DNA of 64,000 nucleotides. Origin: Segetibacter aerophilus. Lineage in GTDB: Bacteria > Bacteroidota > Bacteroidia > Chitinophagales > Chitinophagaceae. The position numbers and the translations under genes are program-made. Below the pieces are notes generated by a model. It had not been told where the DNA came from. It made no database searches and saw only the letters and a list, made by a program, of their open reading frames with translations. Shown here one piece after another: positions 52,885-62,386 of the stretch. The stretch is from positions 558,001-622,000 of the forward strand of contig NZ_BJYT01000001.1 in assembly GCF_007991655.1 (NCBI RefSeq), in the 5' to 3' direction. The stretch's first letter is position 1; each line of letters opens with the position of its first letter.

Positions 52885-52892
52885 TATCTTTG
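52885..52892 (+). promoter_or_regulatory. -7 box of the pdeM promoter
   Basis: TATCTTTG (TAnnTTTG) lies 22 bp before the GTG at 52914. This favours the GTG start and makes an upstream TTG at 52875 unlikely as the initiation codon. Confidence 0.55.
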
Positions 52893-52913
52893 GCGCCGTT
52901 AAAATATTTAGGA

Positions 52914-53597
52914 GTGCAGGTATCCGAGAAGTTTTCATTACATCAACAAACGCTGTGGCTGTCACCCGATCGCTGCATTTACTGGGAAGAACAAAATGTG
53001 CTCATCGTGTCTGATCTTCATTTTGGAAAAACTGGTCATTTTCGTAAGTCAGGCATAGCCGTTCCTCAGAATGTTTACAAAGAGGATATGCAGAGATTGA
53101 TGGCCCAGTTACAATTTTACAAGCCCGAGCAGTTATTGGTAGTGGGCGATTTGTTTCATAGCGTGTTAAACAAGGAACTGGATCTATTTAAAAAATGGAG
53201 AAGTGATTTTAGCGCCCTTCATATTCAGCTCGTGAAAGGCAACCACGACATCCTAAAAAGAGAGTGGTATGCTGACTCAAATATTTCTGTTTCAGATCTA
53301 CATTATCACCTTGCAAATTTTTGTTTTGTGCATGACATTAGCGAAGCTTGCGGCCCGTCCGATGATGTTCACTATTACTTCAGCGGTCATATCCATCCGT
53401 GCGTGCTGCTAAAGGGGCTTGCAAAACAAAAGGTCTCTTTGCCGTGTTATTATTTTGCTGAAAACTTTGCAGTGATACCGGCGTTTTCAAAATTTACCGG
53501 AACGGCATTGATAGATCGAAAGTCGGCCGACAACGTTTTTGCTATTATACCTTCCAACTTTTCAAAAGGTCAACAAGGTGCAGTTGTGAAAGTGTAA
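52914..53597 (+). CDS. pdeM: LaDDR endonuclease PdeM (calcineurin-like)
   Basis: A 227-residue metallophosphoesterase. The metal-binding blocks are SDLHFGKTGHF (Asp-x-His), VVGDLFHS, KGNHDIL (GNHD) and FSGHIHP (GHxH). These identify the PdeM endonuclease of the ligase-associated DNA damage response (LaDDR), which acts with the helicase, ligase and exonuclease genes found 3-10 kb downstream. Here it is split from them by an HDAC, a TIR and an FkbM gene. The start was set at GTG 52914, downstream of the promoter box. Confidence 0.85.
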   Translation: MQVSEKFSLHQQTLWLSPDRCIYWEEQNVLIVSDLHFGKTGHFRKSGIAVPQNVYKEDMQRLMAQLQFYKPEQLLVVGDLFHSVLNKELDLFKKWRSDFSALHIQLVKGNHDILKREWYADSNISVSDLHYHLANFCFVHDISEACGPSDDVHYYFSGHIHPCVLLKGLAKQKVSLPCYYFAENFAVIPAFSKFTGTALIDRKSADNVFAIIPSNFSKGQQGAVVKV

Positions 53598-53663
53598 CGT
53601 GTATGTGAGGAACGGACCTTTATAAGGGTGTTTTGTGAAACTCGCATAAGTCCTTCTGGAATC

Positions 53664-53687
53664 GTTCGTTGCGTCGCATTCTTCAGC
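53664..53687 (+). repeat. dispersed intergenic repeat copy, right arm decayed
   Basis: CGTTG and core GCGTCGC (53671-53677 region) are intact, but the CTTGTAC arm reads TTCTTCAGC. It lies in the 148-bp gap between pdeM and the HDAC-like gene. Confidence 0.6.
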
Positions 53688-53745
53688 CCTAGAACGGTAT
53701 GGAACAAAAAAGGCCTTAAATTAAGAATCGACAAATATTAGTGAC

Positions 53746-54648
53746 ATCATCAAGATAGCCTATTCTCCGATTTATTCTCATCCGTTGCCTGAAGGTCACC
53801 GCTTTCCAATGCTAAAGTATGAGTTAATTCCCGGGCAGTTGTTGCACGAGGGCTCCATTACCCCTGATAATATTTTTGCGTCAGCACCCTGCAGTGAAGA
53901 AATCATTTTGCTTACTCACTCGCCGGAATACCTGGACAAACTAGTCAATCAACAATTGACTGCTTCCGAACAAAGAAGGATAGGGTTTCCTCAATCGCCA
54001 GCGCTGACAGAAAGAGAACTTATTATTACGCAAGGAACAATCGATTGTTGTCATTATGCTTTTGAAACTGGTGTTGCCTTAAATGTGGCCGGTGGAACCC
54101 ATCATGCATTTGCAAATAAGGGAGAAGGATTTTGCATGTTGAATGACCAGGGAGTTGCATCAAATTATTTACTCCACAACAACCTGGCTAGCAAAATTCT
54201 TATTATTGACTTAGACGTTCACCAGGGTAACGGTACCGCTAAGCTTTTCGAAAATGAGCCCCGCGTTTTTACTTTTAGCATGCATGGCCAACAGAATTAT
54301 CCTTTTCATAAAGAACAATCAGACCTTGATATTCCACTTGCAGATGGGATAGGCGATGTGCAATACTTAAACATCTTATCAGAAACTTTGCCGCAGCTAA
54401 TTAACCAGGTAAGACCAAATTTTTGTTTTTACCAATCCGGTGTAGATATTCTTGAAACAGACAAGTTTGGTAAATTAAAAGTGACCCTACAAGGATGTAA
54501 ACAGAGAGATGAAATGGTGCTTTCGCTGGCAAAAAAACACGCCATTCCTTGTGTGGTTTCAATGGGTGGCGGTTATTCTCCTGATATTAAAAATATTGTC
54601 GAGGCGCATTGCAATACTTTTAGGACAGCTTTTGACATTTACGGTTAA
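53746..54648 (+). CDS. histone deacetylase-like metal hydrolase
   Basis: A roughly 300-residue arginase/deacetylase-fold protein like AcuC/HDAC class. Zinc and catalytic parts are GGTHHAFANKGEGFCMLND (His-His dyad), DLDVHQGNGTA (Asp and His ligands), FYQSGVDILETDKFG (Asp ligand) and VSMGGGYSPDI. The reading frame continues upstream of the only conventional start (TTG at 53785) through IIKIAYSPIYSHP, the conserved first strand of these proteins, so translation probably starts near the ATC at 53746 or another non-standard codon. The substrate may be an acetylated small molecule or protein. Confidence 0.82.
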   Translation: MIKIAYSPIYSHPLPEGHRFPMLKYELIPGQLLHEGSITPDNIFASAPCSEEIILLTHSPEYLDKLVNQQLTASEQRRIGFPQSPALTERELIITQGTIDCCHYAFETGVALNVAGGTHHAFANKGEGFCMLNDQGVASNYLLHNNLASKILIIDLDVHQGNGTAKLFENEPRVFTFSMHGQQNYPFHKEQSDLDIPLADGIGDVQYLNILSETLPQLINQVRPNFCFYQSGVDILETDKFGKLKVTLQGCKQRDEMVLSLAKKHAIPCVVSMGGGYSPDIKNIVEAHCNTFRTAFDIYG

Positions 54649-54829
54649 CCCTGATTTTGTCGCTATCATTGTCTTAGTAGGCAACCCTGCTTCATATTTA
54701 CTGTCTTGAATGGAAATATTATTTTATTAATACTTTTTCTACCTTAGAAAAGACTTTAGCGCGTATCGACTACATCTTGAATTAGAAACTTTAGTAGGAT
54801 TCAATAATATCATTTCAACCAGAACCAAC

Positions 54830-55729
54830 ATGGATATCAATGGATACAAGTGGCATTTTTTTATAGCTCATGCTTCTGCAGATGCTGCTGTCGCGGAATC
54901 TTTACGTGCTCTTTTGGCGCCTCACTGTAAAGTTTTTCTAGATAATTATTGTCTTCTTCTCGGCGATAGCTGGGAGGAGGAATTGCCTGCGGCACAAAGA
55001 AATTCTTTGATAACAGTTGTGCTGGTTTCTTCTAACACCGGGAAAGCGTATTATCAAAATGAGGAGATTGCAGGAGCTATTGATATGGCTCGTGAGGATA
55101 AAGATAAGCACCGTGTGGTTCCTGTTTTTTTAGAAGAGCCGTCTGATATTGTTGCTATTCCTTATGGCCTGCGGTCAAAGCATCGATTAGATCTTTTCAA
55201 CATGGATGGTTTACCGGCTGTCTCGCGGCGTTTGCTTGAACTATTGGACAAGTTAAAGGAGCAGCAAAATTTTGTAATTGATAACCATGAAAAGGATTTG
55301 AACGACAAATCTCAAAAAGCAAAAACATCGGATCACAACAATGAATGGAATGTTAATAGTGAAACCGGCGTTCCAGAAGATTATAATAAGCAGCCGAACA
55401 ACAACCCAATAAACCAATCGCAGTTTACTCAATATCCTCAACCTGGTCCGCCGCCTTTTACTGCTAACATGGCCAATAGCTATGTGATGAGATGCGTTTT
55501 TGTGAACGATCCTAACGCATATTATGTTACCAATAGCAATGCGATTGTAATGGTGAATCCATACGGGCAAGCAATGCAGGTAGGCCGAAGAATACCACCT
55601 ATTTTTCCTAACCTGGCGTGGATGTATCAAACAGCTTCTTCCATGTACGGGGTAACATTCCAGGGATATATTTTCGCCACATTTCCTAATGGTCAAACGC
55701 TGCAGATTGGATACGTAACCAACCCTTAA
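54830..55729 (+). CDS. TIR-domain protein with duplicated C-terminal motif
   Basis: A 299-residue protein. The TIR domain (about residues 7-140) has WHFFIAHASADAAVAESL, VFLDN and a candidate catalytic Glu at E78 or E79 in AYYQNEEI, the position used by NADase TIRs. A polar linker of about 70 residues (Asn, Gln, Pro-rich) leads to a C-terminal domain of about 85 residues. That domain carries two copies of a motif: AIVMVNPYGQAMQVG and YIFATFPNGQTLQIG. I do not recognise it as a known family. It could be a sensor or scaffold for an NAD+-cleaving or signalling TIR. No Thoeris or CBASS partner lies next to it. Confidence 0.85.
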   Translation: MDINGYKWHFFIAHASADAAVAESLRALLAPHCKVFLDNYCLLLGDSWEEELPAAQRNSLITVVLVSSNTGKAYYQNEEIAGAIDMAREDKDKHRVVPVFLEEPSDIVAIPYGLRSKHRLDLFNMDGLPAVSRRLLELLDKLKEQQNFVIDNHEKDLNDKSQKAKTSDHNNEWNVNSETGVPEDYNKQPNNNPINQSQFTQYPQPGPPPFTANMANSYVMRCVFVNDPNAYYVTNSNAIVMVNPYGQAMQVGRRIPPIFPNLAWMYQTASSMYGVTFQGYIFATFPNGQTLQIGYVTNP

Positions 55730-56034
55730 TCCGTTTAATTCATCTGCTGGCTAATTGGATCGCTCAATGTTCGTTTGGAAAGTATAGGAACTTGAGTGAC
55801 CGATATAGTGGGTTAAAAAGCTGAGTTAACTCGACAAGTACAAGAGAGCGACACAACAATGCGATGGTTAGTCTGCCGACCCAAGAAACATTGTTGAGCG
55901 TTGCAATACTTTAGAACTGCTTTTGACATTCTTTTTAAACAATTTTTAATTACATTTTTCGAATTTGTAAAATCCTGCCGTTGCAATTCTTCCTTTAAAA
56001 AACTTTTTTTGTAGACAATTCTATACTACTTGAA
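55730..56034. other. intergenic region between TIR and FkbM genes
   Basis: A 305-bp spacer containing one dispersed-repeat copy (55838-55861). About 27 bp further on is a CATTGTTG-led degenerate copy (about 55889-55912), so the left arms face each other there, the reverse of the other pairs. The last 100 bp are AT-rich and should hold the FkbM promoter, but no perfect box is seen. Confidence 0.5.
55838..55861 (-). repeat. dispersed intergenic repeat copy, mixed core
   Basis: Full-length copy in minus orientation with left arm CATTGTTG and right arm CTTGTAC. The core reads GTGTCGC (55848-55854), the only intact copy whose two variable core positions do not match and which breaks the palindrome. 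Confidence 0.8.
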
Positions 56035-56811
56035 ATGCTTTGTATGGATAAGCTTGTCTATGATATTGGAATGCACATAGGTCAGGACACAAGGTATTAT
56101 TTGAAAAAGGGATTTAGAGTTTTAGCGATTGAAGCCAATCCGGAGCTGGTTGAAGAAGCTAGAAAGAACCTTTGTAAATACACAGCTTCAGGCCAGTTAA
56201 TTATACTAAATGTCTGTATTGCCCAATCTGAAGGTGTGCGGCCGTTCTACAAAAACCTCAGATGTTCGGAGTGGAGTTCATTTGATAAATCAATAGGTTC
56301 AAGAAATGAGACGAGGTATGAGGTCTTGAATGTTGAGTGTATCACAACCAAAAAATTGTTCGAAACTTACGGCATGCCATATTATTTGAAGATTGACATT
56401 GAAGGATATGACTACATGTGCTTGTTAGACATTCCCGACAACGGCAACAAACCTCAGTACGTCTCTTGTGAAGCCTGCCACCTGGAATGGCTTGATATCT
56501 TGAAATCGAAAGGTTATCAAAAATTCAAATTAATCAGTCAAGGAGATAACTTTATTCAGATTGATTTAGATAAGGAGAAAAAATTTTATTACCCAAAGTA
56601 TCAGGTTGTCCGAAATGGCATTAAGTTGAGACTGCAAAGATTTATATCATTTAAGCATTTGTATGGCTCCTCGGGTCCATTCGGGGACGACACCAAAGGA
56701 GAGTGGAAATCTTATGAGCAAGTAAAAAGCTTATTTGAAAAGTACAATTGTACACAATCAGCAAAACCTCTCAATAACGTCAGCTGGTTTGATTTCCATG
56801 CTTCACTTTAA
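56035..56811 (+). CDS. FkbM family methyltransferase
   Basis: A 258-residue SAM-dependent methyltransferase. The SAM loop YDIGMHIGQDTRYYL at about residues 9-23, VLAIEANPELVEEA and YLKIDIEGYDYMCLLDI are the conserved FkbM blocks. Members methylate hydroxyls in sugars, polyketides or lipids. The C-terminal about 70 residues extend beyond the common core. No biosynthetic cluster is directly adjacent. The start may be M1 or M4. Confidence 0.85.
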   Translation: MLCMDKLVYDIGMHIGQDTRYYLKKGFRVLAIEANPELVEEARKNLCKYTASGQLIILNVCIAQSEGVRPFYKNLRCSEWSSFDKSIGSRNETRYEVLNVECITTKKLFETYGMPYYLKIDIEGYDYMCLLDIPDNGNKPQYVSCEACHLEWLDILKSKGYQKFKLISQGDNFIQIDLDKEKKFYYPKYQVVRNGIKLRLQRFISFKHLYGSSGPFGDDTKGEWKSYEQVKSLFEKYNCTQSAKPLNNVSWFDFHASL

Positions 56812-56871
56812 AACGGAAACTATGCATTAAGCATGTTGAGTTCAGCCTTAATTAACTTGACAATAATTATC

Positions 56872-59382
56872 CTACTTTTCTAATTGTGCCTGCATTTTCT
56901 TTATTCTGTCCTCGAGCTTTTCGCTGCTCATATTTTCACGCATGCTATCTACTTTCACCGGGAAACAAAAAGGGGTAAGTTGAGTGGGCCACTTTAAAAT
57001 GATGTTCGACTTTTGTATCCGCTCGAGCATATTTCGCAACCGCATCTCTTCCATTTGTTGTTCCATCACTTCGTTGTACGACTGGCGAAGCAAGAGGTTC
57101 TTATTGTCGTATTCTGTAAATACATTAAAGATCAAAGAGGCCGAAGATTGCAGGTGCCGTGCTTTCTTTTGCTCGCCAGGGTATCCTGTAAAAATCAACC
57201 CTCCAATTACCCCAATGTCTCGAAACTTTCGCCGCGCCATTTCTGTAGAGTTTACGCTTCGCTGAATGTCTGCAAACAAATTGTCAGTAGAAAAAAGTTC
57301 ATACACGTTGACATCGTCTACGGGAATAGGTTGATCGCTCAGCAATTCAAAACCATAGTCGTTCATAGCAATTGAAAAAGTGATAGGCGTAATACGGCTG
57401 ACGCGATAGGCTAAAATTGCTGCCATCGCCTCGTGCACTAATCGTCCCTCAAACGGATAAACGAATAAGTGGTAACCTTCTTTAGTCTCGATCTGCTCTA
57501 TCAATAACTCATTTTCTTTTGGAACGTGAGAAAGCTTTTGTTGCAGGTCGAACAAAGGTTTAAGGGCTTTTAATTCGACATCGCTGGAAGTCAGGGCGGA
57601 ATTGAATTTTCTTCTAAGCATCATACCCAGGTTGGATGAGAGCGGCATTCTTCCGCCGTCCCAACTCGGTACGATTGCTTTTGAAGCATTCGATTTTCGA
57701 ACGAGTGCTGTCATCTCCTTTACCATCACAAACTCAAGGTTTCGACCTGCGAGCGTAAATACATTTCCAGGTTCAAGCCTCGAGATAAATGTCTCCTCAA
57801 TCACACCAACGTAGCCGCCAGAAATAAACTTTACTTTCATCATTGGGCTGCTAACGATCGTTCCAATATGCATACGATGGCGCATGGCTATTCTTCGGTT
57901 TTTTATCCGGTAAACTCCATCTTCGCCTACTTCAACTTTTTTATATTCGTCGTATTGAAGCAGGGCATCGCCACCATTTACGATCGTATGTAAGACCTGT
58001 TGCCACTCTGCATCAGTAATATCAGCGTAGCAATAGGTGCGTTTTACTTCTTCAAAAATATCATCAGGTTTAAAGCCTTCACCTACCGCCAGTGTACATA
58101 AATATTGAATGAGGACATCGAAACATAACATTCGCGGTTCCCGACTTTCTATGATATTTTCATCCATAGCTTGCTTTAGCGCCGCAGCCTCTACCAACTC
58201 TAAAGAATGCGTTGGTAGAAAATAAATCTTACTCACTTTACCTGGCTGATGACCGCTACGGCCAGCGCGTTGTAAAAAACGGGCAACGCCTTTGGGAGAT
58301 CCAACCTGGATGACGGTTTCGACAGGACGGAAGTCGACGCCTAGATCCAGGCTTGCAGTGCAAACAACAGCTTTTAGTTTGGTGGTATGTAACGCTTCTT
58401 CCACCCATAACCGAATTTCCTGTTCGATGCTTCCGTGGTGGAGCGCAATGGCACCTGCGAGATCGGGAGCAATTTCTAAAATCTTCTGGTACCAACGTTC
58501 GCTCATGCCGCGGGTATTGATAAAAACAAGGGTAGTATTGTTAGCGCGAATAATGTCTACCGCCTGCTGTGCGAGGTTTAACCCCAGGTGACCTGCCCAT
58601 GGAAATTTTTCAATTTCTTCGGGAATAACTGATTCGATTGCGATGTCTTTTCGCAGGTTTGCTTTAACGATAACAGGTGATAGTAGTGGCGTAATAGTAT
58701 TTGACCGGTCAGAGGTAATCAACGGGGCAAGCAATACATCCCTCGCTTGTTCAAGATTTCCAATTGTCGCGCTTATACCCCAAAGTGATAGAGGTAAAGC
58801 TGTAGATTGTTCCGCAAGTTTTTGCCTAAGACCGACTATTCTTGAAACTGCTAACTCTACCTGAACACCCCGTTTGCTTCCGAGGAGTTCGTGCCATTCA
58901 TCCACTGCAATTATTTGCAGTGTTGAAAATGTTCCCGGGTAGTCTTTCTGGCCTAGTAGCAAATGAAGACTTTCAGGCGTAATAATCAAGGCTTCCGGCA
59001 TATTTCGTTTTTGCTTTTGCCTTTCATTTACGTCTGTATCTCCATTCCTGATTCCAATCTGCCAATTCATTCCAAGTTCCTCGATAACTTCTTCCATTGC
59101 GCGGGCAATGTCTTTTCCCAGGGCTCTTAGCGGAGTTACCCAAAGCAGTTGCAAGCCATTTTTTTTCTTTGTTTTATAGCTTTTAGGATTCTGATTGATG
59201 AAATTGATGATTGCTCCAAGAAAGACAGAGAAGGTTTTACCGAAACCAGTGGGTGCATTAACGAGGCCGCTGTTTCCCGCTTGTATTTCCTGCCACGCCT
59301 GAACCTGGAATTCAAAAGGCTTCATTTTTTTTGAAGCCAGCCAAGTCTTGATTACTTTATATCCGGGTGTTTTTTCGAGCAT
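56872..59382 (-). CDS. LaDDR DEXH-box DNA helicase (Lhr-like)
   Basis: An 836-residue superfamily 2 helicase. Motif I is VNAPTGFGKTFSVF, motif II VDEWHEL (DEWH), motif III ISATIGN, and the later motifs include VCTASLDLGVDF and FLQRAGRSGHQPG. The C-terminal Lhr-type domain ends in a basic helical tail. It is the helicase component of the ligase-associated DNA damage response. The gene lies 163 bp downstream of the ligase gene on the same strand. Confidence 0.92.
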   Translation of the reverse strand: MLEKTPGYKVIKTWLASKKMKPFEFQVQAWQEIQAGNSGLVNAPTGFGKTFSVFLGAIINFINQNPKSYKTKKKNGLQLLWVTPLRALGKDIARAMEEVIEELGMNWQIGIRNGDTDVNERQKQKRNMPEALIITPESLHLLLGQKDYPGTFSTLQIIAVDEWHELLGSKRGVQVELAVSRIVGLRQKLAEQSTALPLSLWGISATIGNLEQARDVLLAPLITSDRSNTITPLLSPVIVKANLRKDIAIESVIPEEIEKFPWAGHLGLNLAQQAVDIIRANNTTLVFINTRGMSERWYQKILEIAPDLAGAIALHHGSIEQEIRLWVEEALHTTKLKAVVCTASLDLGVDFRPVETVIQVGSPKGVARFLQRAGRSGHQPGKVSKIYFLPTHSLELVEAAALKQAMDENIIESREPRMLCFDVLIQYLCTLAVGEGFKPDDIFEEVKRTYCYADITDAEWQQVLHTIVNGGDALLQYDEYKKVEVGEDGVYRIKNRRIAMRHRMHIGTIVSSPMMKVKFISGGYVGVIEETFISRLEPGNVFTLAGRNLEFVMVKEMTALVRKSNASKAIVPSWDGGRMPLSSNLGMMLRRKFNSALTSSDVELKALKPLFDLQQKLSHVPKENELLIEQIETKEGYHLFVYPFEGRLVHEAMAAILAYRVSRITPITFSIAMNDYGFELLSDQPIPVDDVNVYELFSTDNLFADIQRSVNSTEMARRKFRDIGVIGGLIFTGYPGEQKKARHLQSSASLIFNVFTEYDNKNLLLRQSYNEVMEQQMEEMRLRNMLERIQKSNIILKWPTQLTPFCFPVKVDSMRENMSSEKLEDRIKKMQAQLEK

Positions 59383-59545
59383 TAATGCTGTTGGTTGTTC
59401 TTGTAACGGGAAGCTGATCGGTGAGCGGTAAAGATAAGTTGAAGTTATTATGGAGGAGTTGTATTAGCATAGCATAAACAGTTTCAAAGCTTTGAAGCAT
59501 TATCGAAGAGATTTGTTGAAACGAGAAAATGTGTAAGTAGGTCGC

Positions 59546-61228
59546 TCATTTACCATACACCTCCAACATCTTTTTCAAGTCCTCCAAAGTGTTGATTTCG
59601 TCAGCTTTTTTGTCCTTACGCCAGCGATTGATTCGTGGAAAACGGAGTGCTACGCCGCTCTTGTGGCGGTTGCTCGCAGCTATGCCTTCGAATGCAATTT
59701 CGAAAACCAGTTCAGGTTTTACAGTTCTTACAGGACCAAACTTTTCTATTGCGTTTCGTTTTACAAATGAATCAACTTCAGTAAACTCTTTATCCGTTAA
59801 CCCGCTGTAGGCTCTTGTAAATGGTACCAGCTTTTCTCCGTCTCTCACCGCAAACGTATATGCGGTGTATAAATTACTTCTTCTGCCAGAACCCTTTTCG
59901 GCATAGATCATTACACAGTCAATAACCAGTGGTTCGATCTTCCATTTCCACCAATCGCCTGTCTTTCGGCCTACCTGGTAGATGCTCGACTTTCGTTTGA
60001 TCATAAAACCTTCAGCACCCATTTCTCTTGAAGTTTTTCTCAACGCGGTTAGTTCATCCCACTTATTGAACTCTACAACAGGCGAAAGAATGATGGTTGG
60101 TGTAGTGAGAGGTTCTATTAATATTTCCAATTGCTTTCGCCTTTCAGTTAGCGGGCGGTTCCGCCAGTCTTCGTGGTTGTACTCTAAAAGGTCGTACGCA
60201 AAAAAGGTGATGGGGGTCTCCTGCAGATTTTTCTTTGTTACATTTTTTCTCCCAATTCTTGTTTGTAATAAAGCAAAAGGGAGCGGTTTTTTGTCAATAC
60301 TAGGAATGATCTCTCCGTCTAAAACAGTTCCGTCAGGCAATACATCTTTTAGTGAATGGTATTCAGGAAACTTGTCTGTCATCAGTTCTTCCCCTCGACT
60401 CCAGACAAACAGTGCATTATTGCGTTTGATCATTTGGCCACGAATGCCGTCCCACTTCCATTCAACCTGCCACTCGGCCGTATCGCCCAGAGTTTCAGGA
60501 TCTTCATCCAACGCGTAGGCGAGATAAAACGGGTAGGGTTTTGAATAATCCGTAATTGTTGGACTTTCGTTTAAAAGCTCTGCAAAGGTTGTAGTTGATG
60601 GGTCCCAGTTGCCACTTATACGATGCGCGATAACTGAAGCTTCAAGGCTGGTGAATTTAGCCAAGGAATTCACCATCATTTTTTGAGAAACGCCAATTCG
60701 AAATGCGCCGGTGATGAGTTTATTAAAAACAAATCGCTCATTTTGATTCATTTGTTTCCAGCTGTCGAGGATAAATTCTTTTTTTATCGTTTCATCCTGC
60801 TTTTCAATGTGCCGAAAAGTATCAATATAAAAGTGTAAAGGTTTTGTTTCGACTGATCTGTTTGTTGTTACTGTTTCGGGTAATAGTAATGAGATAGTTT
60901 CAGCAAGATCACCAACGGTGTGGTAGCTTTCTCCAAACAGCCATCCAGGTAAACCCGCAACTTCAACACACCAGGTAATTAGCTGCGTTGTATTTACTGC
61001 GCGTTTAGGTTTTCTACCACTGAATAAAGCGATTACCCAAACTTTATCTCTATCGTCTGCTTCTGAAAAATATTGAACGAGTGCTTCAAGTTTATCAGTT
61101 GTTTTTGTGCTTGTACCTAAAACTCTCACCAAATCAGCAAAACCTCCCAAGCCTGTAGAAGACGAAGGATGATCTCTTTCATTGTCTTCGACAACAAGTT
61201 TTTCGATATCGTTTGCAAAATCACTCAT
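59546..61228 (-). CDS. ATP-dependent DNA ligase (LaDDR)
   Basis: A 560-residue ATP-dependent DNA ligase. The N-terminal domain ends near QNERFVFNKLITGAFRIG, the nucleotidyl Lys lies in EWKWDGIRGQ (KxDG), and the later motifs include VLDGEII, FFAYDLLEY, GFMIKRK and the DWWKWK motif. The OB domain follows, with a conserved C-terminal RFPRINRWRKDK. The start was set at 61228 (MSDFANDI), 8 bp inside the end of the exonuclease gene. It is the second gene of exo-ligase-helicase. The 5' helical domain is typical of LaDDR ligases; it is not a LigD NHEJ enzyme. Confidence 0.92.
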   Translation of the reverse strand: MSDFANDIEKLVVEDNERDHPSSSTGLGGFADLVRVLGTSTKTTDKLEALVQYFSEADDRDKVWVIALFSGRKPKRAVNTTQLITWCVEVAGLPGWLFGESYHTVGDLAETISLLLPETVTTNRSVETKPLHFYIDTFRHIEKQDETIKKEFILDSWKQMNQNERFVFNKLITGAFRIGVSQKMMVNSLAKFTSLEASVIAHRISGNWDPSTTTFAELLNESPTITDYSKPYPFYLAYALDEDPETLGDTAEWQVEWKWDGIRGQMIKRNNALFVWSRGEELMTDKFPEYHSLKDVLPDGTVLDGEIIPSIDKKPLPFALLQTRIGRKNVTKKNLQETPITFFAYDLLEYNHEDWRNRPLTERRKQLEILIEPLTTPTIILSPVVEFNKWDELTALRKTSREMGAEGFMIKRKSSIYQVGRKTGDWWKWKIEPLVIDCVMIYAEKGSGRRSNLYTAYTFAVRDGEKLVPFTRAYSGLTDKEFTEVDSFVKRNAIEKFGPVRTVKPELVFEIAFEGIAASNRHKSGVALRFPRINRWRKDKKADEINTLEDLKKMLEVYGK

Positions 61229-62267
61229 CTTCCGCGAGTTTTTCGACGTCCTCAATTCCAGCCGCTGAAGGTGTTAGTCCTTCTTCTTCGTCGTTGCCGT
61301 ATTCTGTTTTAACTTCTCCTGCTTCAATTCCCAATTCATTTAGGTACCTGCTAAACGTTGCCTGGAATCCATGTGTTACAAATACCTTCTCTGCGCCGGT
61401 TGCTTTTACCGCCTGCAACAATCCGGGCCAATCTGCGTGATCGCTCATTGCGAAACCTGCATCTACGTTTCTTCGTCGTGCGTTTCCGCGTACCTGCATC
61501 CATCCACTACAAACCCCAACAACATAATTTGGAAACCGTTTCATCCATGAGCTTCCGTCGGCACTAGGTGGAGCAACTACCACGCTTCCGGCCAATTCCT
61601 CTTTTGTAGTTTCATAAGTAACGCGATGAACTGTAGGCAGTTTCCATCCTGCTTTAAGCAGTGCTTCGTGTACGTTGTAAATCGCGCCATGCACGTAAAT
61701 TTTTTCTGTCACTTCTGCGATTGCCTGTATTACTCGTTGTGCCTTACCTAAGCTATAAGCAGTAATTACGCTTGTTTTTTTGTCGGCTGTATTTTGTTGA
61801 ATCCAGCTTTGAATGTCTTTGTTAATCTGTTCCGGTGACTTCCATTTATAGATTGGCAGGCCAAAAGTTGACTCGGTTATAAAAGTATTGCACCGCACTG
61901 CTTCGAATTGTCCGCTAAGGCCATCGTTGACTACCTTGTAGTCTCCACTAACAACCCACACCTCTCCGTTATACTCCAGCCGTATTTGCGAGGAGCCAAT
62001 GACATGACCAGCGGGATGGAAAGAGATTTTTACACCGTTCATAAAAATCGTTTCACCCCATTCTACGGTTTGATATGGATTGTCGCCTAACCTTAGTTGA
62101 AGTATTGGTTTTGTGAAGCTATGGCACAGGTAAGATTGAGATCCCCAGCGAGCATGATCGCTGTGGCCGTGTGTAATTAATGCCTTGTCGACAGGCTTCC
62201 ATGGGTCAATGTAAAACTGGCCTTGAGGACAACATAAACCTTTATCTGAAAATTCGATTAATGGCAT
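61221..62267 (-). CDS. LaDDR exonuclease (metallo-beta-lactamase fold, SNM1-like)
   Basis: A 348-residue MBL-fold nuclease with the metal motif ITHGHSDHARWG (HxHxDH) near the N-terminus, HPAGHVIGSSQI, VSGDYK, and the late SDHADWPGLL of the beta-CASP region. The tail is acidic (EVKTEYGNDEEE). It is the first gene of the LaDDR operon and probably trims DNA ends for the ligase that overlaps it by 8 bp. Confidence 0.9.
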   Translation of the reverse strand: MPLIEFSDKGLCCPQGQFYIDPWKPVDKALITHGHSDHARWGSQSYLCHSFTKPILQLRLGDNPYQTVEWGETIFMNGVKISFHPAGHVIGSSQIRLEYNGEVWVVSGDYKVVNDGLSGQFEAVRCNTFITESTFGLPIYKWKSPEQINKDIQSWIQQNTADKKTSVITAYSLGKAQRVIQAIAEVTEKIYVHGAIYNVHEALLKAGWKLPTVHRVTYETTKEELAGSVVVAPPSADGSSWMKRFPNYVVGVCSGWMQVRGNARRRNVDAGFAMSDHADWPGLLQAVKATGAEKVFVTHGFQATFSRYLNELGIEAGEVKTEYGNDEEEGLTPSAAGIEDVEKLAEDE

Positions 62268-62386
62268 TAATAGTTCATTAGCAATTGCTCATAACAGAAA
62301 AAACTCTGCCATTGTTCGCCTCATCCCCGGCCGTTCTCCTCGCGGAGAAGGGGGAAATACGATTTGAAAAGGCATATAAATGAAGG

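Noticed and set aside
59483-59496. 14-bp palindrome TTCAAAGCTTTGAA between ligase and helicase genes
   Set aside because: Single, short, AT-rich and without a promoter or repressor context; could be chance.
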